From an uncultured Alphaproteobacteria bacterium (GTDB lineage: Bacteria; Pseudomonadota; Alphaproteobacteria; RF32; CAG-239): a stretch of 64,000 bases of DNA. Location of the stretch: positions 1 to 64,000 of the forward strand of contig CAKQUE010000007.1 in assembly GCA_934277435.1 (NCBI GenBank), in the 5' to 3' direction. Numbering within the stretch: the stretch's first letter is position 1; each line of letters begins with the position of its first letter. The notes beneath the pieces were generated by a model. That model saw only the letters and a program-made list of their open reading frames with translations. It had not been told where the DNA came from and ran no database searches. A program made the translations under genes and the position numbers. Of the stretch, positions 15,710 through 24,399 are shown in pieces.

Positions 15710-16090
15710 ATGACAAAACAAAAACGCTTGATTTTAGATATTATAAACAACGCTTGCGCTCATTATACGGCGGAACAGATTTTTGCTGAAGCTAAAATGA
15801 TAATGCCGTCGATTGTGCGTGCTACTGTTTATAACAATCTTAACACGCTTTTGAAAGAAAATCGGATTCGTAAAATTTGTTTGTCCGGTCAGGTTGACTG
15901 TTACGATAAAATTTTGCCGGAGCATGATCATCTTGTTTGTGCCAAATGCGGAAGAATTTCGGATATTATTGTTGCGGGCGTTAAAGAAGATATAGAGCGC
16001 CAATTGAATGGTAATCTGATTTCTTATAGCCTGAACATTAACTATATTTGTGATAATTGCAAAAATGTAAAAGGAACAAAAAATGACTAA
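15710..16090 (+). CDS. Fur-family peroxide regulator (PerR-like)
   Basis: The 126-residue regulator has an N-terminal winged helix with the recognition region MPSIVRATVYNNLNTLLKENRI, the family signature SxATVYNNL. The dimerisation/metal domain carries PEHDHLVCAKCGRI and a second CxxC (YICDNCKN), the structural Zn site of PerR/Fur. PerR senses peroxide through Fe-catalysed His oxidation. PerR identity rather than Fur is favoured by the downstream rubrerythrin gene, which overlaps it by 8 nt (ATGACTAA), and by the palindromic operator in front. The N-terminus is slightly short (no leading helix). The ribosome-binding site GGAAAAGAG is weak. Confidence 0.88.
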   Translation: MTKQKRLILDIINNACAHYTAEQIFAEAKMIMPSIVRATVYNNLNTLLKENRIRKICLSGQVDCYDKILPEHDHLVCAKCGRISDIIVAGVKEDIERQLNGNLISYSLNINYICDNCKNVKGTKND

Positions 16091-16622
16091 TAAATATCAA
16101 GGTACGCAAACTGAAAAGAATTTGCAAACCGCTTTTGCTGGTGAAAGTCAAGCTCGCAATAAGTATACTTATTTTGCCAGTGTTGCTAAAAAAGAAGGTT
16201 TTGAACAAATTTCGGCTTTGTTTACCAAAACTGCCGACAATGAAAAAGAACATGCTAAAATGTGGTTCAAAGAATTGGGCGGTTTAGGCAATACAGCCGC
16301 AAATTTACAGCAAGCTGCAGAAGGTGAAAATTATGAATGGACCGATATGTATGAAGGTTTTGCTAAAACCGCAGATGAAGAAGGTTTTCATGATTTGGCC
16401 GAAAAATTCCGCGGTGTGGCTGCTATTGAAAAACATCATGAAGAAAGATACAGAGCTTTGCTGAAAAATGTTGAAACCAAACAGGTTTTTGCTAAATCCA
16501 GCGTAAAAGTCTGGGAATGCCGCAATTGCGGACATATTGTGGTTGGCACAGAAGCGCCGGCAGTTTGTCCGGTTTGCGCTCATCCGCAAAGTTATTTTGA
16601 AGTTAGGGAAGAAAACTACTAG
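16083..16622 (+). CDS. rbr: Rubrerythrin
   Basis: This cytoplasmic non-haem diiron protein reduces hydrogen peroxide, typical of anaerobes and microaerophiles. The N-terminal four-helix domain has the iron ligands in AFAGESQARNKY, DNEKEHAKMWF and AIEKHHEERY. The C-terminal rubredoxin-like domain has CRNCGHIVVG and CPVCAHPQSYF. The 179-residue length is usual. It is translationally coupled to the PerR-like gene and most likely derepressed by peroxide. A bidirectional terminator follows. Confidence 0.96.
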   Translation: MTNKYQGTQTEKNLQTAFAGESQARNKYTYFASVAKKEGFEQISALFTKTADNEKEHAKMWFKELGGLGNTAANLQQAAEGENYEWTDMYEGFAKTADEEGFHDLAEKFRGVAAIEKHHEERYRALLKNVETKQVFAKSSVKVWECRNCGHIVVGTEAPAVCPVCAHPQSYFEVREENY

Positions 16623-16640
16623 TAGACTAGAAGGTATTTT

Positions 16641-16678
16641 TAAAAGCCTCAATGATGGAAACTTGAGGCTTTTAATTT
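16641..16678. terminator. Bidirectional intrinsic terminator
   Basis: TAAAAGCCTCAA (16641-16652) and TTGAGGCTTTTA (16663-16674) make a perfect 12-bp stem between convergent genes. Confidence 0.9.
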
Positions 16679-17429
16679 ATTGTTCATTCCAAATATTTTT
16701 ATAAATTGATTGCCAGCCTGAACTATGCGACGCTTTGGGAACAATGGTAACAAGCTTTGAGTTTTGAACAAAATTTTCAACCAGTTGCGGCGGAATTATA
16801 TCGTCATTTTCTCCCACATAATGGTGCTGAGGTATTTGCAAAAATTGTTGCCGATAATTTTCTAGATTCATCGATTCTGTAAGCGGTAAAACATTATGAT
16901 AAGCGGTCCAATTCGTGTGGTCGAGATTGCCGCCGATAGTTATGATTTTTTTTACATTGAGCCCTTGTTTTGCTGAGGCAATTAAGCCGGCAATTTGCGC
17001 TCCGCCGGAAAATCCGATTAAAATAACAGGTTTGTTGCGGGCGATTTTTTGTATGGCCTCAAATTCTGAATTTATGATTTCCGGCGCAAAACGAGCCGTT
17101 GTCCAATGGCGTTGGCTGCAAATACCGTTCATAATAAACTGGCAGGGGCGGGCTAAATAAATTATATTTGGGTTTGCATCTCCAAAAGCTAGTTCACGCA
17201 TAAGAGTTCCGTGCGGTGTCGGGTCTGATGACGGGTATCCATGTGCATTAAAAGCATAACCGTCACCTTCAATATATATTTTGTAAATTGCATTTGGATT
17301 TTTGATTTTTTGCCATGAGGCAATAGTAAAGTTAGAAGTGTTTATTTCTTCATACTTAAATTCCGGCGGAATCTTTACGCTATGACAACCGCTCAATAAA
17401 AACAATAGGAGTATCAATATTCTTTTCAT
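16677..17429 (-). CDS. Alpha/beta-hydrolase lipoprotein
   Basis: The 250-residue protein has a short signal peptide with lipobox LLSGC (Cys15), so it is expected to be lipid-anchored. The nucleophile elbow GFSGGA (Ser141) and late ENDDII and KASHSSGW motifs provide a likely Ser-Asp-His triad of the alpha/beta-hydrolase fold. Before the elbow, YIEGDGYAFNAHGYPSSDPTPHG would be the oxyanion-hole strand and lid. Several Cys (PCQF, GICSQ) may form a disulfide. Substrate is unknown; an esterase or lipase-like role at the envelope is likely. Its stop codon falls inside the shared terminator. The upstream gene is divergent. Confidence 0.85.
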   Translation of the reverse strand: MKRILILLLFLLSGCHSVKIPPEFKYEEINTSNFTIASWQKIKNPNAIYKIYIEGDGYAFNAHGYPSSDPTPHGTLMRELAFGDANPNIIYLARPCQFIMNGICSQRHWTTARFAPEIINSEFEAIQKIARNKPVILIGFSGGAQIAGLIASAKQGLNVKKIITIGGNLDHTNWTAYHNVLPLTESMNLENYRQQFLQIPQHHYVGENDDIIPPQLVENFVQNSKLVTIVPKASHSSGWQSIYKNIWNEQ

Positions 17430-17557
17430 AAAAAGTAATATATAATGCTTAATGCAAAAAGAAAAGCTTTTTTATGCGACAAAAAAGATGACAAAAAACT
17501 TGCGTTTTGCAAAAAAATATCGTATATATAATAGTATAGGATAAAAGGTGAGTTAAA

Positions 17558-18478
17558 ATGAATTTGAAAAATTGGGTAATGAGCACATTATTGGGTATTA
17601 GTCCAGTAAGTACAGCTAATGCCGAATCTATATGCACAGATAATAATACAGCCAAACCTAAAATTGTGGCGTTGAAAGATTCTCTGCAAGAAAATTTGAA
17701 AGATTCGGCAAAGACATTATCTGTTGACAGCGTCAGAACTAATTTAGCCTTTAACCATTTTCAAAAAGCCGAATATGATATGTTGTGTTTGGTAGCACAT
17801 TGTGAAGGAGTGCGTTTGCGTTCATATTGGGATAATAAAGGCAAGGCTTGGACCATTGGTATTGGCAACTGCTATCGCCCCGACGGCAAAAAAGTCGGAC
17901 CAAGAGATGTTATTCACTCTAAAGAAGAGTTATTGGCCTATTTTAAATCAATTACACATAAACACCTGTTTGAAAATATGAATAAATATTTACCGCTGAT
18001 GAAAATGAGCAAAGATGAAATAGCGGCGGTTGGTAGTTTCTTGTTTAATTGCGGACCTGGATTGCTGCGTAAAAAGGATAAAACGCCGTCTGATTTTTCT
18101 GAACAACTGAGCAAATATGTTACCACTAAAGATAAAAAAGCTGCCGAATTTGTTAAAAGTTTTATGTTAGAACATGTAAAAGCAAAAGGTAAAACATTGG
18201 TGCCGTTGGCTAAACGCCGTGATTTGGAAACCAGAATTTTGTTTGGTGAAATTGTTATGGATAACCAAGGTGAAATGAAACTTGAAAATTCAGTTAACTT
18301 TAGTGAAGTGCCGTTAGGTGGAATTTATAGCGTCGGAAAAATATCTTTGCCATCGGATTCTTTGGAGCTTAAAAAAACGTTGGATAATATGCCGGGGAGA
18401 AATTTGACGGATTCGATTAAGTATGAACTGAACAAAATGACACAAGCAAGAATGCGCAAAGGTAGTCGCGGCCGTTAA
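17558..18478 (+). CDS. GH24 lysozyme family protein, exported
   Basis: The 306-residue protein begins with a signal-like segment ending near TANAES. Residues 70-215 are a clear phage-lysozyme (GH24) domain. The catalytic triad is visible as Glu83 (HCEGVRLRSYWD), Asp92 and Thr99 (WTIGIGNCY), and the SFLFNCGPGLL motif follows. It should cleave the MurNAc-GlcNAc bond of peptidoglycan. A basic C-terminal extension (220-306, ending ARMRKGSRGR) is extra to the domain. The ribosome-binding site AAGGTGAG precedes the ATG and TATAAT at 17527 may be its -10. No phage genes surround it; with the gene at 13998 it makes two chromosomal GH24 paralogues. Confidence 0.88.
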   Translation: MNLKNWVMSTLLGISPVSTANAESICTDNNTAKPKIVALKDSLQENLKDSAKTLSVDSVRTNLAFNHFQKAEYDMLCLVAHCEGVRLRSYWDNKGKAWTIGIGNCYRPDGKKVGPRDVIHSKEELLAYFKSITHKHLFENMNKYLPLMKMSKDEIAAVGSFLFNCGPGLLRKKDKTPSDFSEQLSKYVTTKDKKAAEFVKSFMLEHVKAKGKTLVPLAKRRDLETRILFGEIVMDNQGEMKLENSVNFSEVPLGGIYSVGKISLPSDSLELKKTLDNMPGRNLTDSIKYELNKMTQARMRKGSRGR

Positions 18479-18490
18479 AAGGATAGAGTA

Positions 18491-18865
18491 ATGCAATATA
18501 AAATGGATTTAAGCGAGTTTTCATTTAATAGAATAAAAGCCGGACGCAAAGTGGATATGCGTTTGTTTGATAAAAAGCGTCAGAGTTTGAAAATTGGCGA
18601 TGTGATAGAATATGAAAATTTAAATAATCCGCATGAACATCTTTTGTGTCAGGTTTTAGGAACAGCCGTGTTTGATAATTTTGGCAATATGGTGGATTGT
18701 TTGACGCCGCAGCTGTTAGGATATGATAACAAAGAAGAAGTTATTTTGCGCTTAAACCGCGCTTATTCGTTGGAGCAGCAAAAAGATTTTAATGTAATGG
18801 CGATTTTTATTCAAAATATCACACCGGCTTCGGTTCTTACGCGTGAAGCTTATTTTGAACGCTGA
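18491..18865 (+). CDS. ASCH-domain protein
   Basis: This 124-residue cytoplasmic protein matches the ASCH (PUA-like) fold: FNRIKAGRKVDMRLFDKKRQSLKIGDVIEYEN is the typical start, with the K-x-x-E/D-x-R-x-x-D-x-K-R pattern. ASCH proteins bind RNA or modified nucleosides; at least one, YqfB, is an amidohydrolase of N4-acetylcytidine. The specific role here cannot be told. It follows the lysozyme gene by 12 nt with a good AAGGAT ribosome-binding site, so it may be co-transcribed, though no functional link is obvious. Confidence 0.8.
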   Translation: MQYKMDLSEFSFNRIKAGRKVDMRLFDKKRQSLKIGDVIEYENLNNPHEHLLCQVLGTAVFDNFGNMVDCLTPQLLGYDNKEEVILRLNRAYSLEQQKDFNVMAIFIQNITPASVLTREAYFER

Positions 18866-18944
18866 ATTTCTTTTTATAAAATGTAGTTGCTAACAAAGTT
18901 TTTACATTCTTGACTTATGATTAGTAATAAGCAAGGAGGTAACA

Positions 18945-19745
18945 ATGAAAATCTTGGCTTTTGATATCGGAGGAACAAAAATTTCTTCGGCGGTAGTTTC
19001 GGTTTGCGGAAAATTGCTGGGTGAAAAAACTGTTTGCGCCACACCTAAAAGCGCGTATGAAATTGAAAGTTATGTTCTGCAGCGGCTTAATGAAGAAGAA
19101 TTTGACGGAGTGGCGATTGCTACGGCCGGAGTTGTTTATGATGAAAAAATTTTGGCAAAGCCTCATAATTTAGCGAGCGGGTACGAAAATATAAATTTCC
19201 ACAAGCTTACTTCTAAGCCAGTGTTGCTAGAAAATGACGCCAATGCGGCTTTGTGGGCGGAATATAAACTCGGCTCTTTAAAAGGCACAGAACAGGCTGT
19301 TATGCTGACCTTGGGAACTGGAGTTGGCTGTGGTATAATCTGTGACGGCAAAATTTTGCGCGGCAAAACCGGTGCGGCCGGCGAAGTTCCATTTTTGCTT
19401 GCCGGCGGAGATTTGGCCGCTTTGGCACGCAAATATGGTTTGGAAGAAAAAGATTGTTTCGCTTTATACCGCCTGAAAAATGAACATAATCCGGCGGCAC
19501 AAAGTGCTTATGAAGAGTGGCAAAATCGTCTGATTGAAGATGTGGCTTTATTGAACAGTATTTTGGACACCGAAGCGGTGGCTCTATCTGGTAGTTTATC
19601 CGAAATTGTTGATTATCCTGCGGTAGAAAAGGCCGTCAATGAAAAAGGCTATCACAATCCTTTGCGATTGAGCAAAGCTACATCCGGCAATGACGCCGGT
19701 TTGATTGGGTCAGCTCTGCTGTTGAAAGATAAAGTCAATGGCTAA
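18945..19745 (+). CDS. ROK-family sugar kinase
   Basis: The 266-residue product has the ATPase phosphate-binding motif FDIGGTKISSAVV at the N-terminus, the sugar/catalytic segment LLENDANAALWAEYKLG (catalytic Asp in ENDANAA) and GTGVGCGIICDGKILRGKTGAAGE. The ROK zinc motif CxCGxxGCxE is missing, replaced by a shorter loop. Substrate is probably an amino sugar such as GlcNAc or ManNAc. The context supports this: its 3' end overlaps anmK by 8 nt (ATGGCTAA), so both act in one operon of cell-wall sugar recycling. The AAGGAGG ribosome-binding site is near-perfect. Confidence 0.85.
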   Translation: MKILAFDIGGTKISSAVVSVCGKLLGEKTVCATPKSAYEIESYVLQRLNEEEFDGVAIATAGVVYDEKILAKPHNLASGYENINFHKLTSKPVLLENDANAALWAEYKLGSLKGTEQAVMLTLGTGVGCGIICDGKILRGKTGAAGEVPFLLAGGDLAALARKYGLEEKDCFALYRLKNEHNPAAQSAYEEWQNRLIEDVALLNSILDTEAVALSGSLSEIVDYPAVEKAVNEKGYHNPLRLSKATSGNDAGLIGSALLLKDKVNG

Positions 19746-21039
19746 ACTACGCATAATCGGTAATATGACCGGAAATTCTATGGACGCTATTGATGTTGTG
19801 CTTACGGAATTTGACGGTGATAAAATAAAAGATATTTGCAGCTTGAGCATACCCTACAGCCTAGAAGAAAAGCGTGAAATAGATAATTTGCGTCAACGGA
19901 TTGTAAAACAACAGCTTATGGCAGACGAACTTATTGAAGACAACGATTTTTTATATGTGCATAATAAATATGTTAACGGAGTTGCAAACGCAGTTAATGA
20001 GCTTTGCCGGCAAAACAATATTGCAAAGAGCAGTGTGCAGGCAATTGGCTTTCATGGAAAAACATTGGATCATAATCCGCCGTCTTTGGCAAAAATCAAT
20101 GGAACACAGCCGTTTACAACGCAAATGGGGTCGGCTCAGTTATTGGCAAATTTAACGGATATTCCGGTTATAAACGATTTTCGTTCGGTTTTGCTGATGA
20201 ATGGTTTTGAGGGCGCTCCATTGGCGGCTCCGCATAATGCGCATATATCCAAACAAGAGGGCGACGGTTGTTATATTAACGCCGGCAATACCGCAAATTT
20301 GGCATGGATAAAAAACGGTGTTTCGCAAATCAGCTGGGATTCCGGTCCGTTCAACGAATATATAGACGGTTTTGTGTTGCGTTATAAAGGCGTTGCGTTT
20401 GATAAAGACGCACATTGGGGGCTGCAAGGTAAATTATTGCCAAAGTTATGGCAAAAACTTTTTGCTTTAGGACAGCAATTTTATGAGTTAACGCCACCAA
20501 AATCCGGAGATCCGGCTTTTTATAAAACCGAATATCTGTTTAAATATATAGAAAATGAATATGGCAATCCGGCGGAAAACGAACAAGTTTTTTGCGATGT
20601 TTTGCATACGCTTGAATTTTTTTCCGGCTATCTGACAGCCTATGCGGTGGCTTCAACGCCAAAAGATATAGAGTTGACAGCCAATTTTATACTTTTTGGC
20701 GGCGGTTGGAAAAATTTGGTTGCACGGCAGAGCTTTGACAATATTTTGCTTGGAAAAATGCCTGTATTGCCTCAGCATACAAAACTATTTGCAGATTTTT
20801 TGCAAATGCTGGAGAGCAAACCAAATATCAAATATTCCGATTTGGGTGAGTTTATGGAGGCGCGTTTGTTTGCGGATTTGGCAAGATATTATTTGGAGCG
20901 CAAAACTTGGAATTTGCCGGAATTGAAAAATTATGCTAAAAAATTAATATTGGGCAATATGCGGCGGCCACATGAAGCTGCTGTTGATGATTATTTGAGC
21001 AAGGCTTCTCGAGGTTGGCAGAATAAAATAAATTTGTAG
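19738..21039 (+). CDS. anmK: Anhydro-N-acetylmuramic acid kinase (AnmK-like)
   Basis: AnmK converts anhydro-MurNAc from turned-over peptidoglycan into MurNAc-6-phosphate. The 433-residue protein has the family landmarks GNMTGNSMDAIDVVL (usually GxMSGTSxDGxD), GFHGKTLDHNP, INAGNTANL, WDSGPFNEYID (usually DTGPGNxLxD) and FGGGWKN. Several motif positions differ from the common consensus, so it is a diverged member and substrate range may differ. It is coupled to the ROK kinase upstream. murQ, which acts next in the pathway, lies at 58.3 kb. A small exported-protein gene follows 10 nt later. Confidence 0.88.
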   Translation: MAKLRIIGNMTGNSMDAIDVVLTEFDGDKIKDICSLSIPYSLEEKREIDNLRQRIVKQQLMADELIEDNDFLYVHNKYVNGVANAVNELCRQNNIAKSSVQAIGFHGKTLDHNPPSLAKINGTQPFTTQMGSAQLLANLTDIPVINDFRSVLLMNGFEGAPLAAPHNAHISKQEGDGCYINAGNTANLAWIKNGVSQISWDSGPFNEYIDGFVLRYKGVAFDKDAHWGLQGKLLPKLWQKLFALGQQFYELTPPKSGDPAFYKTEYLFKYIENEYGNPAENEQVFCDVLHTLEFFSGYLTAYAVASTPKDIELTANFILFGGGWKNLVARQSFDNILLGKMPVLPQHTKLFADFLQMLESKPNIKYSDLGEFMEARLFADLARYYLERKTWNLPELKNYAKKLILGNMRRPHEAAVDDYLSKASRGWQNKINL

Positions 21040-21049
21040 GGAGATAAAA

Positions 21050-21484
21050 ATGAAAAAAATTTTAGTATTGTTTGGTTTGTGTTTGTTTGGTGGTAACGCC
21101 ATGGCGCAAATGAGCGATTCGCTGGGAGCATTAATAATAGATGGTGAGCTTTCCACCCAAGGCTACCAAGCGGTTGGCCAAGGGCAAAGGGCATTAAATA
21201 GAATGCGCTTTCAACAAGATTTAGGCATATTGGTTTCAGAAGTTCAAACAACATATTTTGGAAATTATGCCGGTTTGAGTAAAAACGGTTTAAATTTTAG
21301 CGGCTTTTCCGGAATTGATTGGAATGTTGAAGCTTCTGATGACGGTGGATTTTATGTTATTTTAAATGGTTTAGATAACGCGTTATGCTTTGTTTGCCAA
21401 AGCGGAACCGGTGCGCGTAAAGTCGAAATCAATAACGGTGGCAGTTGCCAAGCCGGAGCTAATAAAGTTAAATTGCTTTTTTAG
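21050..21484 (+). CDS. Small exported protein of unknown function
   Basis: The 144-residue protein starts with a clean signal peptide (MKKILVLFGLCLFGGNAMAQ, cleavage after AMA). The mature part resembles the globular half of minor pilins: a helix (GQGQRALNRMRFQQDLGILVSEVQTTYFG), then strand-rich sequence with paired Cys (NALCFVCQSG, GSCQAG). It lacks the pilin N-terminal GRSMIEM motif, so it is not itself a prepilin. It follows anmK closely with GGGAG as ribosome-binding site. Its end overlaps the convergent cca-like gene by 17 nt. No family recognised. Confidence 0.75.
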   Translation: MKKILVLFGLCLFGGNAMAQMSDSLGALIIDGELSTQGYQAVGQGQRALNRMRFQQDLGILVSEVQTTYFGNYAGLSKNGLNFSGFSGIDWNVEASDDGGFYVILNGLDNALCFVCQSGTGARKVEINNGGSCQAGANKVKLLF

Positions 21485-22700
21485 CAAAATCCAATAATTC
21501 GCTGCGGGTCAAATTGAAGTTGCTGTCAATCCATTGCTGTTCTAACAAAGCAAGTGTTTGCCCGATTTTTTCACCGGAAGCAATATTGTGTTCTATTAAA
21601 TCGCGTCCTCTCAGCGGAAAAATAGGCACAACAGCGCCTTCAACTTCTTGCAGAACATTTGCCACCTTTGAGCTGTCAATATCATAAATTGCTGCGGTGA
21701 GCAAAATTTTATCCAAACAGAAAGTTTTACCATAACGATAAATAAAACGCAGACGCTGAGTCGGCGTTGATATATTCTCGGGCATAAAGTTGATTTTTGC
21801 CCAACTGACAAAAATATCTTTTTGTTTTTTAGAAAAACGTAGTGTTCGGGCTATGTTTTCCGCCTCAGAAGAATTAGGCTGATAAAACACAAATAACCGG
21901 CGCAGGAAGTTTCCTTCATATTTCATATCTTCCACTAGTTCTGTTAAATGCTGTAAAGCCTCAAAGTGAGTTGATTTATTAGGCAAAAAATAGCTGAGAA
22001 TTTCTTTTTCAAAGATTATTTGCATGGTTTCGGCAGCTTTGGGCGTAACCAGTAATTTAAATAGTTCATCTCTCACTCGCTCAATAGATATGGTCCGCAA
22101 ACCGTCTTTATTATCAACACAAGCTTTTAATGCGTTTTTATCAATAGGTTTTTTGCTAAAAATTGAATAAAAACGGAAAAAACGCATAATGCGCAAATAA
22201 TCTTCTTTAACACGTTCATCAGGATTCCCGATAAAACGGACAATACCGTTTTCCAAATCGGTTATGCCATTGTAATAATCAAATACATTGCCATATAAGT
22301 CTGCATATACGGCGTTTATAGTCAAGTCGCGTCGGGAGGCGTCAACGCTCCAATCATCAGTAAATTCAACTTCGGCGTGGCGGCCATCGGTTTTGATGTC
22401 CTTGCGCAAAGAAGTAACTTCAAGCACTTGATTATCCATAATAACGCCGACTGTGCCGAATTTCAGCCCGATAGGGATGGTTTTTATGCCATAATCCTGA
22501 CAAGCCTCAACCAATTCATCTGGAGATAAGTCGGAAGCCAAGTCCAAATCAAAATTATTATGTCTGCCAGCCAAAGTATCGCGCACTGCACCACCGACAA
22601 AACGCAAGGTTCCGCCATGAGCTTCAACCGCATCAAACAATCTGTATATGCGCTTAGATGTCAGTAGTTTTGACATATCTAAAAAATTAGGCTTCATCAT
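21468..22700 (-). CDS. cca: CCA tRNA nucleotidyltransferase / poly(A) polymerase family
   Basis: This 410-residue class II nucleotidyltransferase shows the signature FVGGAVRDTLAGRHNNFDLDLASD (metal-binding DxD), SLRKDIKTDGRHAEVEF and RRDLTINAVYADLYGNVFDYYNGITDLENGIVRFIG, then DYLRIMRFFRFYSIF. It repairs or adds tRNA 3' CCA ends. All tRNAs in this window encode CCA, so a repair role, or a poly(A)-polymerase-like role, is possible. The region after 200 is the helical RNA-binding part. The gene is convergent with the 21050 gene. GAGG lies upstream of the ATG. Confidence 0.9.
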   Translation of the reverse strand: MMKPNFLDMSKLLTSKRIYRLFDAVEAHGGTLRFVGGAVRDTLAGRHNNFDLDLASDLSPDELVEACQDYGIKTIPIGLKFGTVGVIMDNQVLEVTSLRKDIKTDGRHAEVEFTDDWSVDASRRDLTINAVYADLYGNVFDYYNGITDLENGIVRFIGNPDERVKEDYLRIMRFFRFYSIFSKKPIDKNALKACVDNKDGLRTISIERVRDELFKLLVTPKAAETMQIIFEKEILSYFLPNKSTHFEALQHLTELVEDMKYEGNFLRRLFVFYQPNSSEAENIARTLRFSKKQKDIFVSWAKINFMPENISTPTQRLRFIYRYGKTFCLDKILLTAAIYDIDSSKVANVLQEVEGAVVPIFPLRGRDLIEHNIASGEKIGQTLALLEQQWIDSNFNLTRSELLDFAKKAI

Positions 22701-22801
22701 AACTTAAAATTTCCTCTTGTATTTTTTGTAAATTTTAATAGTTTATATATAATTTTTTGCTATAATCCAAGCAAAATTTAAGTGTAAAAGGATAAAAAAG
22801 A

Positions 22802-23311
22802 ATGTTAAAATATTTATTGGCTTTGGGAGCCTTGATGTTAAGCGTTTCGGCAAATGCCGCAGAAATGCCTAAAGTTTTAGGTGAATATGGTGATTGGACA
22901 GCTTGGACGTATAACGACCGCGGCAATCTTATTTGCTATATGTCTTCGACTCCTAAAAAAGACGAGGGAAAATACACTAAACGCGGTGATATCTACACCA
23001 TTATCACTCATCGTCCGTCCGAAAAAACTTTTGACGAGGTAAGTTTTGTTGCCGGCTATAGTTTTGATACCAAAGCGCCGTTTACCATTAAAATAGGCGA
23101 TAAAACATTTAAAAATACTTTTACTGAAGGTACAAAAGGCTGGATGGTCAGCCCTCAAGAAGACCGCAATTTGATAGTGGCGATGAAACGCGGAGAAAGA
23201 ATGATTGTTGATGGTAAATCAAACCGCGGCACTGCTACAAAAGATACCTATTCACTAAAAGGATTCTCCAGCGCTTATCAAGCAATTTCAGCAAAGTGTA
23301 AGAAAAAATAA
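22802..23311 (+). CDS. Invasion-associated locus B (IalB) family protein
   Basis: The 169-residue protein has a signal peptide (cleavage around ANAAE) and the IalB pattern: GEYGDWTAWTYNDRGNLICYMSS near the start, PFTIKIGDKTFKN in the middle, MKRGERMIVDGKSNRGTATKDTYSLKGFSSAYQAIS at the end. IalB-family proteins are periplasmic and common in alphaproteobacteria; the name comes from Bartonella, but most members have no proven invasion role. It sits 2 nt before rlmN, a gene pairing commonly seen in this class. The ribosome-binding site AAGGAT is good. Confidence 0.88.
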   Translation: MLKYLLALGALMLSVSANAAEMPKVLGEYGDWTAWTYNDRGNLICYMSSTPKKDEGKYTKRGDIYTIITHRPSEKTFDEVSFVAGYSFDTKAPFTIKIGDKTFKNTFTEGTKGWMVSPQEDRNLIVAMKRGERMIVDGKSNRGTATKDTYSLKGFSSAYQAISAKCKKK

Positions 23312-23313
23312 TT

Positions 23314-24399
23314 ATGACAGAAAAAATAGAACTTATCGGGCTAAGCAAAGAAGAACTGCAGGCGGCGTTGGTGGCAATCGGCGAAAAGCCGTTTCGAGCC
23401 AAACAGTTGTGGCAGTGGCTTTATTATTTTGGTGAAACAGATTTTGCTAAAATGAGTAATCTTTCTAAAGATTTGCGTCAAAAATTGGCCGATAATTTTA
23501 CTATCAGCCGTCCTAAAATTGTGGCGGAGCAGCTGTCAACAGATAAAACCCGTAAATGGCTGTTGGAGTTCAAAGACGGACAGCGGGTTGAAATGGTTTA
23601 TATTCCGGAAGATGATAGGGGTGCAGTTTGCATTTCTACGCAAGTTGGTTGTGCGGTTGGTTGTCGGTTTTGCCATACCGGAAGTCAAAAATTAACCCGA
23701 AATTTGACAGCCGGAGAAATCGTCAGCGAATTTATGGTTGCGCGTGACACATACGGCGAATGGCCGAGTCCAACCAATGAAACGCGCTATCTTTCTAATA
23801 TTGTGGTTATGGGGATGGGAGAACCGCTGCACAATATGGAAAATACAGTCAAAGCCTTGCAGATTTTGACAGATGGTGATGGAATTGCTATTTCACGCCG
23901 TCGGGTGACTATGTCAACTTCGGGGATTGCGCCAAAAATTCTACCGGCCTTGCAACAAACCGGCGTGCGTTTGGCGGTTTCTTTGCATGCTCCAAACAAT
24001 GCGATTCGCTCCCAGATTATGCCGATTAATAACCGTTATCCGATAGAAGAAGTTATGGAAGCCTGCCGAGCTTATCAAAACGGCGATGGCAGCCGCTATA
24101 TCACATTTGAATATTTGTTGCTTGATGGTATTAATGATAGTTTGGATTGCGCGCGAGAACTCATCGCTTTGATGAAAAAATATCAGCTGCGGGCTAGTTT
24201 CAATTTAATTCCATTTAATCCGTGGCCGGGGTGTTCATTTGCGCCAAGCTCAAATAATCGGGTTCACGCGTTTGCCCGCGAATTGGAAAAAGCCGGCTTT
24301 GCTGCACCGGTCAGAGTGGCGCGCGGTCAAGATATTTTAGCGGCTTGCGGTCAGTTAAAATCTAAGAAAGACGCTGAAACAAAACAGGATTCTAAATAA
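23314..24399 (+). CDS. rlmN: Dual-specificity RNA methyltransferase RlmN
   Basis: This radical-SAM enzyme methylates C2 of A2503 in 23S rRNA and A37 in tRNA. At 361 residues the length is usual. The [4Fe-4S] ligands are Cys113, Cys117 and Cys120 in VGCAVGCRFCHTG. Further motifs are GMGEPLHN, TMSTSGIAPKI, LAVSLHAPNN and ITFEYLLLDGIND; the resolving Cys is expected in the late ILAACGQL. It is co-transcribed with the IalB gene. The 3' end overlaps the convergent response-regulator gene by 8 nt. Confidence 0.97.
   Translation: MTEKIELIGLSKEELQAALVAIGEKPFRAKQLWQWLYYFGETDFAKMSNLSKDLRQKLADNFTISRPKIVAEQLSTDKTRKWLLEFKDGQRVEMVYIPEDDRGAVCISTQVGCAVGCRFCHTGSQKLTRNLTAGEIVSEFMVARDTYGEWPSPTNETRYLSNIVVMGMGEPLHNMENTVKALQILTDGDGIAISRRRVTMSTSGIAPKILPALQQTGVRLAVSLHAPNNAIRSQIMPINNRYPIEEVMEACRAYQNGDGSRYITFEYLLLDGINDSLDCARELIALMKKYQLRASFNLIPFNPWPGCSFAPSSNNRVHAFARELEKAGFAAPVRVARGQDILAACGQLKSKKDAETKQDSK

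Noticed and set aside
13998..18478. Prophage fragment
   Set aside because: Lysozyme-like genes alone; neighbours are ordinary chromosomal genes with their own promoters and terminators.
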